Part shown: one piece after another, positions 1 to 9,395 of the stretch
How the letters are laid out: every line of letters begins with the position of its first letter
Position numbering within the stretch: the first letter of the stretch is position 1
NCBI GenBank assembly: GCA_949840465.1
Contig: CATKXE010000037.1
Span: 1 to 32,082, forward strand
Length of the DNA stretch: 32,082 nt
Reading direction: 5' to 3'
Source of the DNA: an uncultured Lachnospiraceae bacterium
GTDB lineage: Bacteria; Bacillota; Clostridia; Lachnospirales; Lachnospiraceae
Program-made: the position numbers and the translations under genes
Notes under the pieces: model-generated
Seen by the model: the letters and a program-made list of their open reading frames with translations, nothing else
The model's database searches: none
Told to the model about the DNA's origin: nothing

Positions 1-256
1 CCTTCGTCAGTTTATCCAGTTTTTCCGGCGTCAATTCCGTCCCCGCCCAATACAAAACCAACGCCCCGATGGTAGAGCCGATGGTGGAAAATATAATGAC
101 TCCCGGCACGGTCAGCCTGGTATAGGTCGTCATAAAACCGCCGAATGTAAGGATGACTTCTGACGGGATGGGCGGAAAAATATTCTCCACAGCAATCAAA
201 AAGCAGACTCCCAGATATCCATATGTATTCATGACATAGACCATAAAATCCTGCAC
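1..256 (-). CDS. DedA family membrane protein (N-terminal part, runs off the window)
   Basis: The first 85 codons of a DedA/VTT-domain integral membrane protein are present; the rest lies beyond base 1. The visible frame carries the family hallmark ENIFPPIPSEVIL followed by FGGFM, and then a hydrophobic segment with STIGSTIGALVLYWAG. DedA proteins are multi-pass membrane proteins; some members are implicated in undecaprenyl-phosphate or phospholipid movement, but the substrate here cannot be told. I place the start at a GTG (254-256) because AGAGG lies nine bases upstream; an in-frame ATG at 242-244 and another at about 230 are alternatives without a good ribosome binding site. The overlapping 105-residue frame over the same bases is out of register with the DedA motif and is not real. 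Confidence 0.85.
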   Translation of the reverse strand, partial: MQDFMVYVMNTYGYLGVCFLIAVENIFPPIPSEVILTFGGFMTTYTRLTVPGVIIFSTIGSTIGALVLYWAGTELTPEKLDKLTK

Positions 257-325
257 AGCAAATTTCCTCTCGCTCAGATGCTTTCGTATTAATATATGAA
301 ATCCCCCTTAAAATCATGTGCCCGT

Positions 326-1261
326 TCACAAAAGATTCTGCTCTTCAAACAAAGACTCCACCGCCCGCTCATAAACCTGCGGCTTTTCTGCCTTTTTAAT
401 CTTCTTTGCATATTTCTCATAATTGGTAAAAACGGGCGCAAGGAATCCCCACAGCTCTTTCATTTTAAACAGCACCAGTTTGGAGCCGGACAGTTCTTCT
501 TTGTATCTCTCATACAGAGCATCGTGAAACCTGCGAAGCGTCTGCTTTTCCATCCTCTTTCCCAGAAGGATTTCCCCCGACAGGCCGGGGTTCATCAAAA
601 GCCCTCTCCCCAGCATCACCCTGTCCACGGCCGGGAATGTGTCCGTAAACCGCTGATAATCTTCCACCGAAAAAATATCCCCGTTGTAACAGACCGGATT
701 TTTACTTTCCCTGCAGGCTTCTCCAAACACCTGCCAGTCGGGACGGTTCCTGTAAACGTCCCTCTGCACTCTCGGATGGATGATAAGCTCCTTCACCGGA
801 TACCGGTTGAAAATCTCAAGCAGGGGGCCAAATTCGCCGGGGCTGTCCTTCCCCACCCTTGTCTTGATCGATATCTCCGTCTCTGCACGGCTAAACACAG
901 TATAAAGGAACCGGTCCAGTTCTTCCGGGAATGCCAGGAAACCGGAACCGCGCCCTTTTGTGACCACAGTCTTAGAGGGGCATCCCAGATTCAGGTTGAT
1001 CTCCTGATAGCCGTATTTTTTAAGCTTCCCTGCGGTACGGATAAAATCCTCCGCAGAATTTGTCAAAATCTGCGGGACGGCGTACATCCCTTTATTATTT
1101 TCCGGAAGCACATCCTGCCTTTCCCGGGAACTTAGATGCCCCCTCTGATTCGGTTTGATAAACGGGATAAAATATTGATCTACACAGCCGAAGTATTCGA
1201 AAAAAGTTTTCCGGAAAATATGGCCCGTGATTCCTTCCAGAGGCGCAAAATACAGTCTCAT
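326..1261 (-). CDS. tRNA-dihydrouridine synthase (Dus family)
   Basis: A 311-aa FMN-dependent enzyme that reduces specific uridines in tRNA to dihydrouridine using NAD(P)H. The TIM-barrel start MRLYFAPLEGITG is typical of the family, and NLGCPSK carries the catalytic cysteine (C94). Downstream, IHPRVQ and CYNGDI match the phosphate/FMN-binding strands. The C-terminal third is helical and lysine-rich, as in the tRNA-binding domain. The sequence is more divergent around the catalytic loop (TKGRGSGFL rather than the common GRGEGAAL-like stretch), so I do not assign DusA, B or C. AAAGGA precedes the ATG. The gene is divergent from the lipoprotein at 1366 and lies 69 bp upstream of dedA. Confidence 0.93.
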   Translation of the reverse strand: MRLYFAPLEGITGHIFRKTFFEYFGCVDQYFIPFIKPNQRGHLSSRERQDVLPENNKGMYAVPQILTNSAEDFIRTAGKLKKYGYQEINLNLGCPSKTVVTKGRGSGFLAFPEELDRFLYTVFSRAETEISIKTRVGKDSPGEFGPLLEIFNRYPVKELIIHPRVQRDVYRNRPDWQVFGEACRESKNPVCYNGDIFSVEDYQRFTDTFPAVDRVMLGRGLLMNPGLSGEILLGKRMEKQTLRRFHDALYERYKEELSGSKLVLFKMKELWGFLAPVFTNYEKYAKKIKKAEKPQVYERAVESLFEEQNLL

Positions 1262-1302
1262 TTATTTACCATTCCTTTCTGGCATAATCTTTTGTTTTTT
1301 TC

Positions 1303-1331
1303 TTGAATCGTCCTCAATTTTGTGGTATTGT
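1303..1331 (+). promoter_or_regulatory. Sigma-A promoter of the lipoprotein gene
   Basis: TTGAAT (1303-1308), a 17-bp spacer and TATTGT (1326-1331) stand 35 bp ahead of the lipoprotein ATG. Spacing is ideal and both hexamers are one or two mismatches from consensus. Confidence 0.6.
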
Positions 1332-1365
1332 ATTTATCAGAAAAAATTTATGGGAGGGAACACCA

Positions 1366-2001
1366 ATGAAAAAAAGATTTTCACTTATCATTACTATGGC
1401 AGCCTGCTTTTCCATGCTGCTGGGAGGATGCGGGAAAAAGCTGACTGTGGAAGATGCGCCTGCTTATGTGCAGTCTGCTCTGGACGCATGCTATAAAGGT
1501 GAATTCGAAGCTTATATGGAGTTTACCAAAAGCACCGAAGAAGAGGCTAAGGAACTGTATGAATCAGGGCTGGATGCGAATATGGAAGCCAGCGGCATTA
1601 CCGACGTCAACGTCAGCCAGGAACTTCAGGATCAATACCGTCAATTATTTGCAGGCCTGCTCGGCATCAGCAAATATACGGTAGGGGAAGCAAAGGAAGA
1701 CGGGGAAGGATTTACCGTGGATGTCAGTGTAGAGCCTTTTATCATGTTTGACACTTTACAGGACGACCTGATCGCAGCAATGAGCAACTCCGGTTTAACC
1801 GAGGAAGCGACGGCAGACGAGATCAATTCGTTCGTCTACCAGAAAATGTACGAACTGATGTCCGCAAAATTGAACGATCCGACATACGGCGACCCCCAGA
1901 CCGTGACGGTACATATCCAGCCGGATGAGGATGGGGTTCAAACCATCAACGAAGACGATCTTGTGGAAATAGATACTGTGATGTACGCTTCTATGCTTTA
2001 A
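1366..2001 (+). CDS. Small secreted lipoprotein of unknown function
   Basis: A 211-aa protein with a clear type II signal peptide: MKKR, a hydrophobic stretch (residues 5-19) and the lipobox LLGGC with lipidated Cys22. The mature part is acidic, with a helical first half (residues 25-75) and a C-terminal segment ending TVHIQPDEDGVQTINEDDL. It resembles the DUF5105/DUF4878-like lipoproteins common in Clostridia, but I cannot name the family with confidence. The start was chosen because GGGAGGG sits seven bases upstream; an in-frame ATG at 1303 lies in the -35 box and is not used. It has its own promoter and is probably monocistronic. Anchored on the outer face of the membrane; ligand unknown. 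Confidence 0.85.
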   Translation: MKKRFSLIITMAACFSMLLGGCGKKLTVEDAPAYVQSALDACYKGEFEAYMEFTKSTEEEAKELYESGLDANMEASGITDVNVSQELQDQYRQLFAGLLGISKYTVGEAKEDGEGFTVDVSVEPFIMFDTLQDDLIAAMSNSGLTEEATADEINSFVYQKMYELMSAKLNDPTYGDPQTVTVHIQPDEDGVQTINEDDLVEIDTVMYASML

Positions 2002-2091
2002 ATCCGATCACTTACGTATGGATGGGATGTTCCTGCCCTTCATTGTCCCGAAGCATGCACACAGCAGTGAACCGTCGCATCCTTCTGAAAA

Positions 2092-2133
2092 GTTTGCATA
2101 CAGGCGGCAGCCTTTTGCCGTCTGTATGCAAAC
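2092..2133. terminator. 18-bp inverted repeat between convergent genes, probable bidirectional terminator
   Basis: Arms 2092-2109 and 2116-2133 pair over 18 positions with one G-T wobble around a six-base loop. The minus strand has a TTTT tract immediately after the stem, suiting termination of the 2138-2671 gene; on the plus strand no T-run follows, so its action on the lipoprotein transcript is less sure. Confidence 0.55.
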
Positions 2134-2137
2134 GCAC

Positions 2138-2671
2138 TTACAAAAACCGTCCTCTTACTTTTCCCCATAATTCTCTTTGTACATATTCATATGCACAGTC
2201 ATAGAAGAACAGCGCCGCCTGTCCGGCAAGCAAAATTCCTGCCATCATCCAAAGCGGCAGTATTTTTCCAAACAATAATTCCTGAAAAAAAAGTACTGCG
2301 GGTAAATAGATGACGTTAAATACCGCATACTTTACTGCCAGAAAAATTCTTTTCTTCTTCTTCACATCCGCATTCCAGCCGCCCAGCAGTTCCCAGACAA
2401 TCTCAACAGCCAGAATATAGGCCGCCATTGCCGCATAGGTAACTACATAGAATTTATTCGGCGCCAGTATCGCTCCCAACAATACGCCTGCCGCATAAAA
2501 GGCCGCCCCTGTCTTCCCCCCGAATTCCCGGAAGATGATTCCCACAAAAAAAGAGGCCGCAGCGAGCAGGAACAACGTTCCTGACTCGATGACGCTTCCC
2601 AGAGCCATACAGATCACGGTCAATGCCAGAAGCAGGCCGCCTAAGGCCATTTTTTTTGCTTTTACATGCAT
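2138..2671 (-). CDS. Small multi-pass membrane protein, unknown function
   Basis: A 177-aa protein starting [13 protein letters not shown] see about five hydrophobic segments (roughly residues 8-26, 30-46, 54-68, 73-93 and 112-152) separated by a basic loop, DVKKKKR. Nothing catalytic is visible. The ATG (2669-2671) lies inside the last codons of the J-domain gene, a 10-bp overlap, with GGGAGGGGA nine bases upstream, so the two are translationally coupled. Longer frames beginning at 2812 only read through the J-domain gene in another frame. Its position suggests a membrane partner for the J-domain protein; that is inference. Confidence 0.8.
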   Translation of the reverse strand: MHVKAKKMALGGLLLALTVICMALGSVIESGTLFLLAAASFFVGIIFREFGGKTGAAFYAAGVLLGAILAPNKFYVVTYAAMAAYILAVEIVWELLGGWNADVKKKKRIFLAVKYAVFNVIYLPAVLFFQELLFGKILPLWMMAGILLAGQAALFFYDCAYEYVQRELWGKVRGRFL

Positions 2672-3312
2672 GTGCAGAGATCCCCTCCCATACATTCGCA
2701 CAACTGGTCTGCAATACAGAGGTCGCAGCACATGTTTCCCGTACCGCAGGAATTCCCTCCCATACCGTAACCGCCCCCATAGGGATAGTTCTGGTATTTT
2801 TGGCCGCTCCACTCCAACTGGTTCAAAAGCTGGCGGTACTGCAGGTTATTGGGTTCCATATTCACTGCCTGGCCTGCGTGATCCCGCGCCATGATGTTAT
2901 TGCCGATCCCTGCATTGGCCGCTGCGCTTAAATAATACCACTCCGCAGTCCGGTTGGGAATCCCGGTCAGCACATTCAATGCCTCCCGGTACCGCCTTGC
3001 GTTCAGATAGCTGTATACGGACTGCATCTGGGGATTCTGCTGCGCCCCGGAAGAGGAACCGCCATAGGACTGATTCCAGCCGCCTCCCTGAGAACCGTAA
3101 CCATATTGATATCCGCCCTGCTCCCGCTGCTTCATAATGATATCATATGCTTCCTGCACTTCCTTAAACTTTTCCTCTGCAAGATCCGCAAGGGGGTTGT
3201 TCACATTGGCGTCTGGATGGTACTTTCTCGTCAGATCTCTATATGCTCTTTTCACTTCATCATCTGATGCACTGGGCGAAACTCCCAGCACATCATATGG
3301 ATTTTTGTTCAT
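2662..3312 (-). CDS. J-domain protein with glycine-rich linker, TPR-like helices and cysteine-rich tail
   Basis: A 216-aa protein. Residues 3-62 form a J domain with the essential HPD tripeptide (32-34), which stimulates DnaK ATPase. Residues 67-92 are a Gly/Tyr/Gln/Ser-rich linker. Residues 97-165 form paired helices ([44 protein letters not shown]) like TPR repeats. After a second Gly/Tyr stretch the last 28 residues hold eight cysteines (189, 195, 196, 199, 205, 207, 213, 215). It lacks the DnaJ zinc finger and C-terminal substrate domains, so it is not the housekeeping DnaJ. GGAGAGAA precedes the start. It sits in a four-gene run with DUF5685, a MATE transporter and a membrane protein. 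Confidence 0.9.
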   Translation of the reverse strand: MNKNPYDVLGVSPSASDDEVKRAYRDLTRKYHPDANVNNPLADLAEEKFKEVQEAYDIIMKQREQGGYQYGYGSQGGGWNQSYGGSSSGAQQNPQMQSVYSYLNARRYREALNVLTGIPNRTAEWYYLSAAANAGIGNNIMARDHAGQAVNMEPNNLQYRQLLNQLEWSGQKYQNYPYGGGYGMGGNSCGTGNMCCDLCIADQLCECMGGDLCTCM

Positions 3313-3452
3313 ATTAAATTCTCTCCTCTTTCCCGCGTTTCCATACTGTGCCGATCCCTGAACGCTCTGTCTCCGCTATGATTACTGCGCTTTCTCGGAC
3401 CATCCATACACAGTATCTGAAACTAATCAATTAATAGAATGCACCTACCACA

Positions 3453-4811
3453 TCATATACTAAATTTTGCCAAATGTCCAGACTTGATATACAGATAATA
3501 CATATACCCCGCTGCATCCGCCAAAAACCATCCTATGGGCACAGACGCCCAGATGCCAATAACGCCCACCCATGGAATACCTGACAGGGCGTAGGCCAGC
3601 AGGACACGCGTCCCCAGAGAAACGACTGTCAGGAACACCGACATTCCGGGGCGTTTGACCGCCCGGTAATATCCGTACCATAAAAATAAAAAACCGATGA
3701 GGCAGTAAAAGCTGCCTTCTATCCGCAAATAGGACATCCCCACCCGGATCACATCGATTTCCTGAGGCTTCACAAAAATCAGCATCAAAGGACGGGCAAA
3801 CAAAAATACAAGAACACTCACTCCCACCCCGAACACCAGCGCAGCTCTTGCCGCAGAGCGCAGCCCTTCCTGAATGCGTTCCTTTTTCCCTGCGCCGTAA
3901 TTCTGCGCCACAAAGGTAGAAAATGCATTTCCAAAGTCCTGCACCGGCATATAGGCAAAGGTGTCAATCTTCACAGCCACGGAAAACGCCGCCATCACGA
4001 CTGCCCCGAAGCGATTGACCAGCCCCTGGATCATCAGGATTCCAAAATTCATCACCGACTGCTGGAGGCAGGTAAGAAAAGAGAGCTGAACGATTTCTTT
4101 CAGAATTTCAGGCTGCCATCGAATGTTTTCCCGTTTCAGCCGAAACTGCGGAAAACGCAGGATGGTGTACGCCAGAATCCCAATCCCTGAGACATACTGG
4201 GACAATACAGTGGCCTCCGCCGCCCCCCGCACCCCCCGTGAAAGGCCGATGATAAACCACAAATCCAATCCTATATTGAGCAGGGCGGAAATCCCCAGAA
4301 ATAAGAGAGGAACCACCGAATTTCCGACGGCCCTCAACAGGGAGGCAAAATAATTGTACAGAAATGTGGCAGTGATCCCCCAAAAAATCACCCACAAATA
4401 TTCCCGCATCGGCCCGTAAATATCCGAGGGCACCTGCAAAAGCCTGAGGATCCCGTCCATCCCGGCAAACACGGTCACGCTGATCAGCGCCGAGGCCGCT
4501 GCGATCATCACAAAGGACAGGAATATGCAGGATTTCATCCTGCCCCATTCCTTCCTGCCGAAATAGATAGAAAACGCCACGCCGCTCCCCATGCATAGCC
4601 CCAGCAGGATGGAGGTCAAAAATGTCATCAGGGAATAAGAAGAACCGACCGCCGCCAGCGCCTCTTTTCCGAGGAACCGGCCCACGATCAGTGTATCGAC
4701 GATATTGTATAGCTGCTGCAGCAGATTGCCCAGTATCATGGGAAATGCAAACCGCAGCAAAGATACCGTAATATTCCCTGAGGTAAGGTCCTGGTTTCTT
4801 GTTTTTTTCAT
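3453..4811 (-). CDS. MATE family efflux transporter
   Basis: A 452-aa polytopic protein with about twelve transmembrane segments in two related halves, the usual MATE length. The first half opens with FAFPMILGNLLQQLYNIVDTLIVGRFLG, written here only to its key parts: PMILGNLLQQLYN and VDTLIVGRFLG are hallmark MATE strings. The second half has NFGILMIQGLVNRFG and VAQNYGAGK, matching the repeated motif. Such pumps exchange Na+ or H+ for cationic drugs or metabolites; the substrate is not predictable. Its ATG overlaps the TGA of the upstream DUF5685 gene (ATGA, 4808-4811), so translation is coupled. Confidence 0.95.
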   Translation of the reverse strand: MKKTRNQDLTSGNITVSLLRFAFPMILGNLLQQLYNIVDTLIVGRFLGKEALAAVGSSYSLMTFLTSILLGLCMGSGVAFSIYFGRKEWGRMKSCIFLSFVMIAAASALISVTVFAGMDGILRLLQVPSDIYGPMREYLWVIFWGITATFLYNYFASLLRAVGNSVVPLLFLGISALLNIGLDLWFIIGLSRGVRGAAEATVLSQYVSGIGILAYTILRFPQFRLKRENIRWQPEILKEIVQLSFLTCLQQSVMNFGILMIQGLVNRFGAVVMAAFSVAVKIDTFAYMPVQDFGNAFSTFVAQNYGAGKKERIQEGLRSAARAALVFGVGVSVLVFLFARPLMLIFVKPQEIDVIRVGMSYLRIEGSFYCLIGFLFLWYGYYRAVKRPGMSVFLTVVSLGTRVLLAYALSGIPWVGVIGIWASVPIGWFLADAAGYMYYLYIKSGHLAKFSI

Positions 4812-5629
4812 TTTCTCTCTTCCACGATCTTATTATAACGGTTCCAGACGCCTGTATACAGGATATTGCGCAGGATATCCGCATCCATCAGGCAGGGCAG
4901 CTTTTCAAAAGCCGCGCTGCTCTCGGCAATCATCATACAAAGGATATCCCGGCAGCGCGCCTCGTAATCCTCCTTGCAGGACAGGACTTCCAAAGGATTA
5001 TAATTTCCCTCTTTTTGATCCTTTTCCAAATCTTCGTAGGCGTCCATGATATAGATAAATTTTCCGAGGAAAAACCCCATCCTGCGCAGATCCTTCTCCC
5101 ACATATCCTCCCGATAGACCAGAATCTCCTCCATCAGCCTTCCGAAGCAGCCCGCCGCTTCATCAATATTGTGGCTGCCTGCCGCCTCTGTTTTTTCCAG
5201 GGCCTTCAATTCCCTCCGTATGGCCCTGTGCTGCCTGGGGTACTGCGCGGCCGCTTTTTGCGCCTTTTTTCCCAGGGCATGGAGCCCGAAGAGGCTTCCC
5301 CATTTCCTCTCGTCCTGCCAGTCGTCCTTCAGATGGTAGTACGTCAGTATGATGTTCATATCCGCCGCATATTCTGTGACCTCACTCTGCACCATATCCT
5401 GCTTTTTCCAGGGATGGGTCTTGCATCTGTGTCTTGATAAGATCTCTTTGCCCTCATACAGGGAACCCAGTAAGAGCGCGATAAACGTCATATCATAGGA
5501 CAGGGTCATCTGCCCTGTGCTCCCGTACTTTTCTTTTAAGGTTCTGCACAGGCCGCAGTAACAGGCGCGGTATTTCCTCCAGTCCTTCACTTTCAGTTCC
5601 GGTTCGCAGATCGTAATATAGCCAAACAT
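4808..5629 (-). CDS. DUF5685 family protein
   Basis: A 273-aa, largely helical cytosolic protein. The N-terminus MFGYITICEPELK and the following CYCGLC cluster (C23, C25, C28) are typical of DUF5685. Two acidic regions stand out: LSYDMTF (D46) with KDDWQDE (101-107), and GKFIYIMDAYEDLEKD (189-204). Their spacing on helices recalls the aspartate-rich motifs of all-helical prenyltransferase-like folds, but no activity is known to me. GGGAGGAATGAC lies directly upstream of the ATG. First gene of a run with the MATE, J-domain and small membrane proteins. A possible promoter (TTGAAA, 17 bp, TTAGAA) lies at about 5630-5690 but is weak. Confidence 0.85.
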   Translation of the reverse strand: MFGYITICEPELKVKDWRKYRACYCGLCRTLKEKYGSTGQMTLSYDMTFIALLLGSLYEGKEILSRHRCKTHPWKKQDMVQSEVTEYAADMNIILTYYHLKDDWQDERKWGSLFGLHALGKKAQKAAAQYPRQHRAIRRELKALEKTEAAGSHNIDEAAGCFGRLMEEILVYREDMWEKDLRRMGFFLGKFIYIMDAYEDLEKDQKEGNYNPLEVLSCKEDYEARCRDILCMMIAESSAAFEKLPCLMDADILRNILYTGVWNRYNKIVEERK

Positions 5630-5706
5630 GTCATTCCTCCCAGCCTGCCCGGTTTCTAATCACATACATTCCCTGATTTCAACCCATATTTTGGGTCGAT
5701 AAACGT

Positions 5707-7275
<1,569 letters not shown>

Positions 7276-7312
7276 TTAAAGACTTGAATTCTATTGAAAA
7301 CTGTGATATATG

Positions 7313-7351
7313 AAAACGGAAAAGGGGCAATCTCCCACAACGCGATTGTCC
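7313..7351 (-). promoter_or_regulatory. Leader hairpin followed by T-rich tract upstream of glpK
   Basis: Near the 5' end of the predicted glpK leader, GGACAATC and GATTGCCC pair (one mismatch) around 11 bases and are followed by CTTTTCCGTTTT. The arrangement is terminator-like and sits where an attenuator would act. GlpP-type antitermination controls glp genes in some Firmicutes; here this is only a candidate. Confidence 0.3.
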
Positions 7352-7362
7352 TCACAGAAGGA

Positions 7363-7391
7363 ATCATAACATATCAATGTATATCTTTCAA
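7363..7391 (-). promoter_or_regulatory. Sigma-A promoter of glpK
   Basis: TTGAAA (7391-7386), 17-bp spacer, TATGAT (7368-7363), with TG just upstream of the -10. Predicted transcript start near 7355, giving a leader of about 150 nt. Confidence 0.7.
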
Positions 7392-7416
7392 TCATTTTCA
7401 AATCATTTAAATACGG

Positions 7417-7460
7417 AAAGAAGCAGGCTCCCACCTTTCAGTGGGCATGCCTGCTTCTTT
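7417..7460. terminator. Terminator closing the acyl-ligase operon
   Basis: A 12-bp stem (7417-7428 with 7449-7460) is extended by CCCAC/GTGGG after a small asymmetric bulge, loop CTTTCA. T-rich sequence flanks both sides (TTTTATT on plus, CTTCTTTCC on minus). It stands 15 bp past the ligase stop codon and in front of the glpK promoter. Confidence 0.8.
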
Positions 7461-7474
7461 TATTCTGTTTCCCT

Positions 7475-9052
7475 TTAAAACCTCCTGATCTTCTTAGACG
7501 GAGTTTTCTCAAATTCTTCTTCCCGCACTTTCAGGGAATGTACCTTCTTATACGCCGGAAGCCCCTGATTAAACTGATCGAGCACTTCCTGCAGTTTTGC
7601 CGGCACGTCTTTGATCCGTTTTTTCTTCGCATATTCCAAATCCGGGAAAATTTCCGCCTCAATCACGGAATCTGTCTCACGCACCAGGATCTCCTTCACC
7701 AGCGGATCCTTGCCGATCTCATTCTCCAACTCCTCAGGAGACACGTTCTCCCCGTTTTTCAAAATAATCAGGTTCTTCTTCCGTCCGGTCAGGAATACAA
7801 AACCATCCTCGTCCACATAGCCCAGATCCCCGGTGCGAAGCCATCCGTCCACAAGGGTCTCTTTCGTCTCCTCAGGCATCTTATAATATCCAAGCATTAC
7901 GCTGGAACCCCTGACCCAGAGTTCCCCTTCCACCGCCTTTGCCTGGCAGTTGGGCAGCAGCTTCCCTACAGAGCCGATTTTGGATTCCCAGTGCAGGTTC
8001 GTGCTGATGACGGGGGAACACTCTGTCATGCCATAGCCCTGAAGGATCGTGATTCCATATTCTTTAAATTCAGAAACCATCTCCGGCGGCAGAAAAGCGC
8101 CGCCGCTGGCAATCGTTTTGAGATTGCCGCCAAGCCCTGCTTTGGCTACCATTTTCTTGGGCAGGATTCCGCCTGACTCTTTCAGTTTCTTATACAGGGA
8201 CTCAATGACCATGGGGACAAGCAGCACGAGCTCCGGTTTGAACAATTTAAAATTCTTTGCCACATGCATGATGGAGTCGTTGATGCAGATCACCGCCCCA
8301 ATGTATAAGCCCTTTAAAATATCCATGGTAAAGCAGTACGCGTGATGGATAGGGAGCAGCGTCATGGTAACCGTCCCGGCCGGGATCTTCATATCCAGAC
8401 AGACCGCATTGTCCGTCAGGTTCCTGTGGCTTAACATCACGCCCTTGCTTTTCCCGGTGGTTCCGGAGGTAAATAAAATGGCTGTCATCTTATCCGGATC
8501 CAGCTCACACCGAAAGCTCCCCGCATAGTCTTCCAAAAGCTGACGCATGGACCATGTGATTTCCCTGGCTTTCTCCCCCTGCCGGGCAGGCACAAATTTT
8601 TCCGGGCTCTCCTGCCCTTCTCCCGTCAGGTGCCGTTCTGCCTGCATACATACAAAATGTTCCACCTCCGGGCATTGTTCCCGCGCCATGGCCGCCACAT
8701 CCTTACGAAGCGAATCATACACCAGCATCTTGATATCCGCCCTGTTTAGAAGCTCACACACCTCTTCCGCCGGAAGCTGTGCATCTAAGGGCACGATGAC
8801 GCACCCGCTGTTGGCTGTCCCGAAGTAACTGATGATCCATTCATAGGTAGTGGGCCCGATGACCGCCACATGGTTTCCCAATATCCCAAAAGCCTCAAGC
8901 GCACGGCTAAACGCCTCGCTGTCTGCTTTCACATCGCAAAATGTTTTTGTGATAATCTCTTTTCTTTCCTTATATCGGATTGCCGGATTGTCTCCATAAG
9001 CCTCTGCCGCATACCGGACGATATCCTGCATGGTATTGATCTGTCCGCTCAT
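7475..9052 (-). CDS. AMP-forming acyl-CoA/acyl-ACP ligase
   Basis: A 525-aa ANL-superfamily adenylating enzyme: it activates a carboxylic acid with ATP to an acyl-adenylate and transfers it to a thiol. Seen: P-loop LFTSGTTGKSKGVMLSH (193-209), GYGMTECSP (339-347), WLRTGDLG (404-411), the hinge region GRKKNLIILKNGENVSPEE (423-441) and the C-terminal catalytic lysine in TPSKKIRR (518-524). Length fits fatty-acyl ligases. The start ATG at 9052 follows GGAGGAAGGAG; an upstream ATG at 9106 lacks one. Last gene of the operon, 90 bp after a free-standing carrier protein, so acyl-ACP rather than CoA may be its product; substrate unknown. Confidence 0.93.
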   Translation of the reverse strand: MSGQINTMQDIVRYAAEAYGDNPAIRYKERKEIITKTFCDVKADSEAFSRALEAFGILGNHVAVIGPTTYEWIISYFGTANSGCVIVPLDAQLPAEEVCELLNRADIKMLVYDSLRKDVAAMAREQCPEVEHFVCMQAERHLTGEGQESPEKFVPARQGEKAREITWSMRQLLEDYAGSFRCELDPDKMTAILFTSGTTGKSKGVMLSHRNLTDNAVCLDMKIPAGTVTMTLLPIHHAYCFTMDILKGLYIGAVICINDSIMHVAKNFKLFKPELVLLVPMVIESLYKKLKESGGILPKKMVAKAGLGGNLKTIASGGAFLPPEMVSEFKEYGITILQGYGMTECSPVISTNLHWESKIGSVGKLLPNCQAKAVEGELWVRGSSVMLGYYKMPEETKETLVDGWLRTGDLGYVDEDGFVFLTGRKKNLIILKNGENVSPEELENEIGKDPLVKEILVRETDSVIEAEIFPDLEYAKKKRIKDVPAKLQEVLDQFNQGLPAYKKVHSLKVREEEFEKTPSKKIRRF

Positions 9053-9142
9053 ATTTTTGCTCCTTCCTCCAGGGAACGTGCCCCGGACCGCCTGCGTTTC
9101 CCGCACAAGTGATTTTCCGGCAGTTCCCAGGCCGCGCCGTTT

Positions 9143-9370
9143 TTACTGCTGCAGGCCTTCTATATATCTGACAGCCTGTCCTACAGTCACAATCTCTGCT
9201 GCTTCGCGCTCTTCCACTTCAATGTCAAATGTCTCTTCGAGTTCCCCCACCATACTCATAAAATCATAGGAGGTAAATCCCAGATCCTCAACAAACCTGG
9301 AATCCTCCGTAATTACATTCCTGTCCACTTCCACATATTCACAAATGATATCCTTCAACTGCTCTAACAT
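9143..9370 (-). CDS. Free-standing acyl carrier protein
   Basis: A 75-aa, strongly acidic carrier protein of standard ACP length. Helix I (LEQLKDIICEYVEV) is followed by EDSRFVEDLGFTSYDFMSMV, in which Ser34 is at the 4'-phosphopantetheine attachment point; the common DSL is replaced by TSY, closer to carrier proteins of polyketide/peptide or D-alanyl systems than to the FabD/FabF-feeding AcpP. Helix III and IV residues (EEREAAEIVTVGQAVRYI) also fit. Lies 25 bp after the condensation gene. It presumably carries the acyl group made by the downstream ligase and presents it to the condensation enzyme. No phosphopantetheinyl transferase is in the window. Confidence 0.93.
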   Translation of the reverse strand: MLEQLKDIICEYVEVDRNVITEDSRFVEDLGFTSYDFMSMVGELEETFDIEVEEREAAEIVTVGQAVRYIEGLQQ

Positions 9371-9395
9371 ATTCTCCTACCTCTCTTTTTGCCTG

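Noticed and set aside
296..1135. Open frame of 279 codons on the plus strand
   Set aside because: It is antisense to the dihydrouridine synthase, whose motifs are intact; no ribosome binding site and a protein composition rich in His, Pro and Phe typical of a shadow frame.
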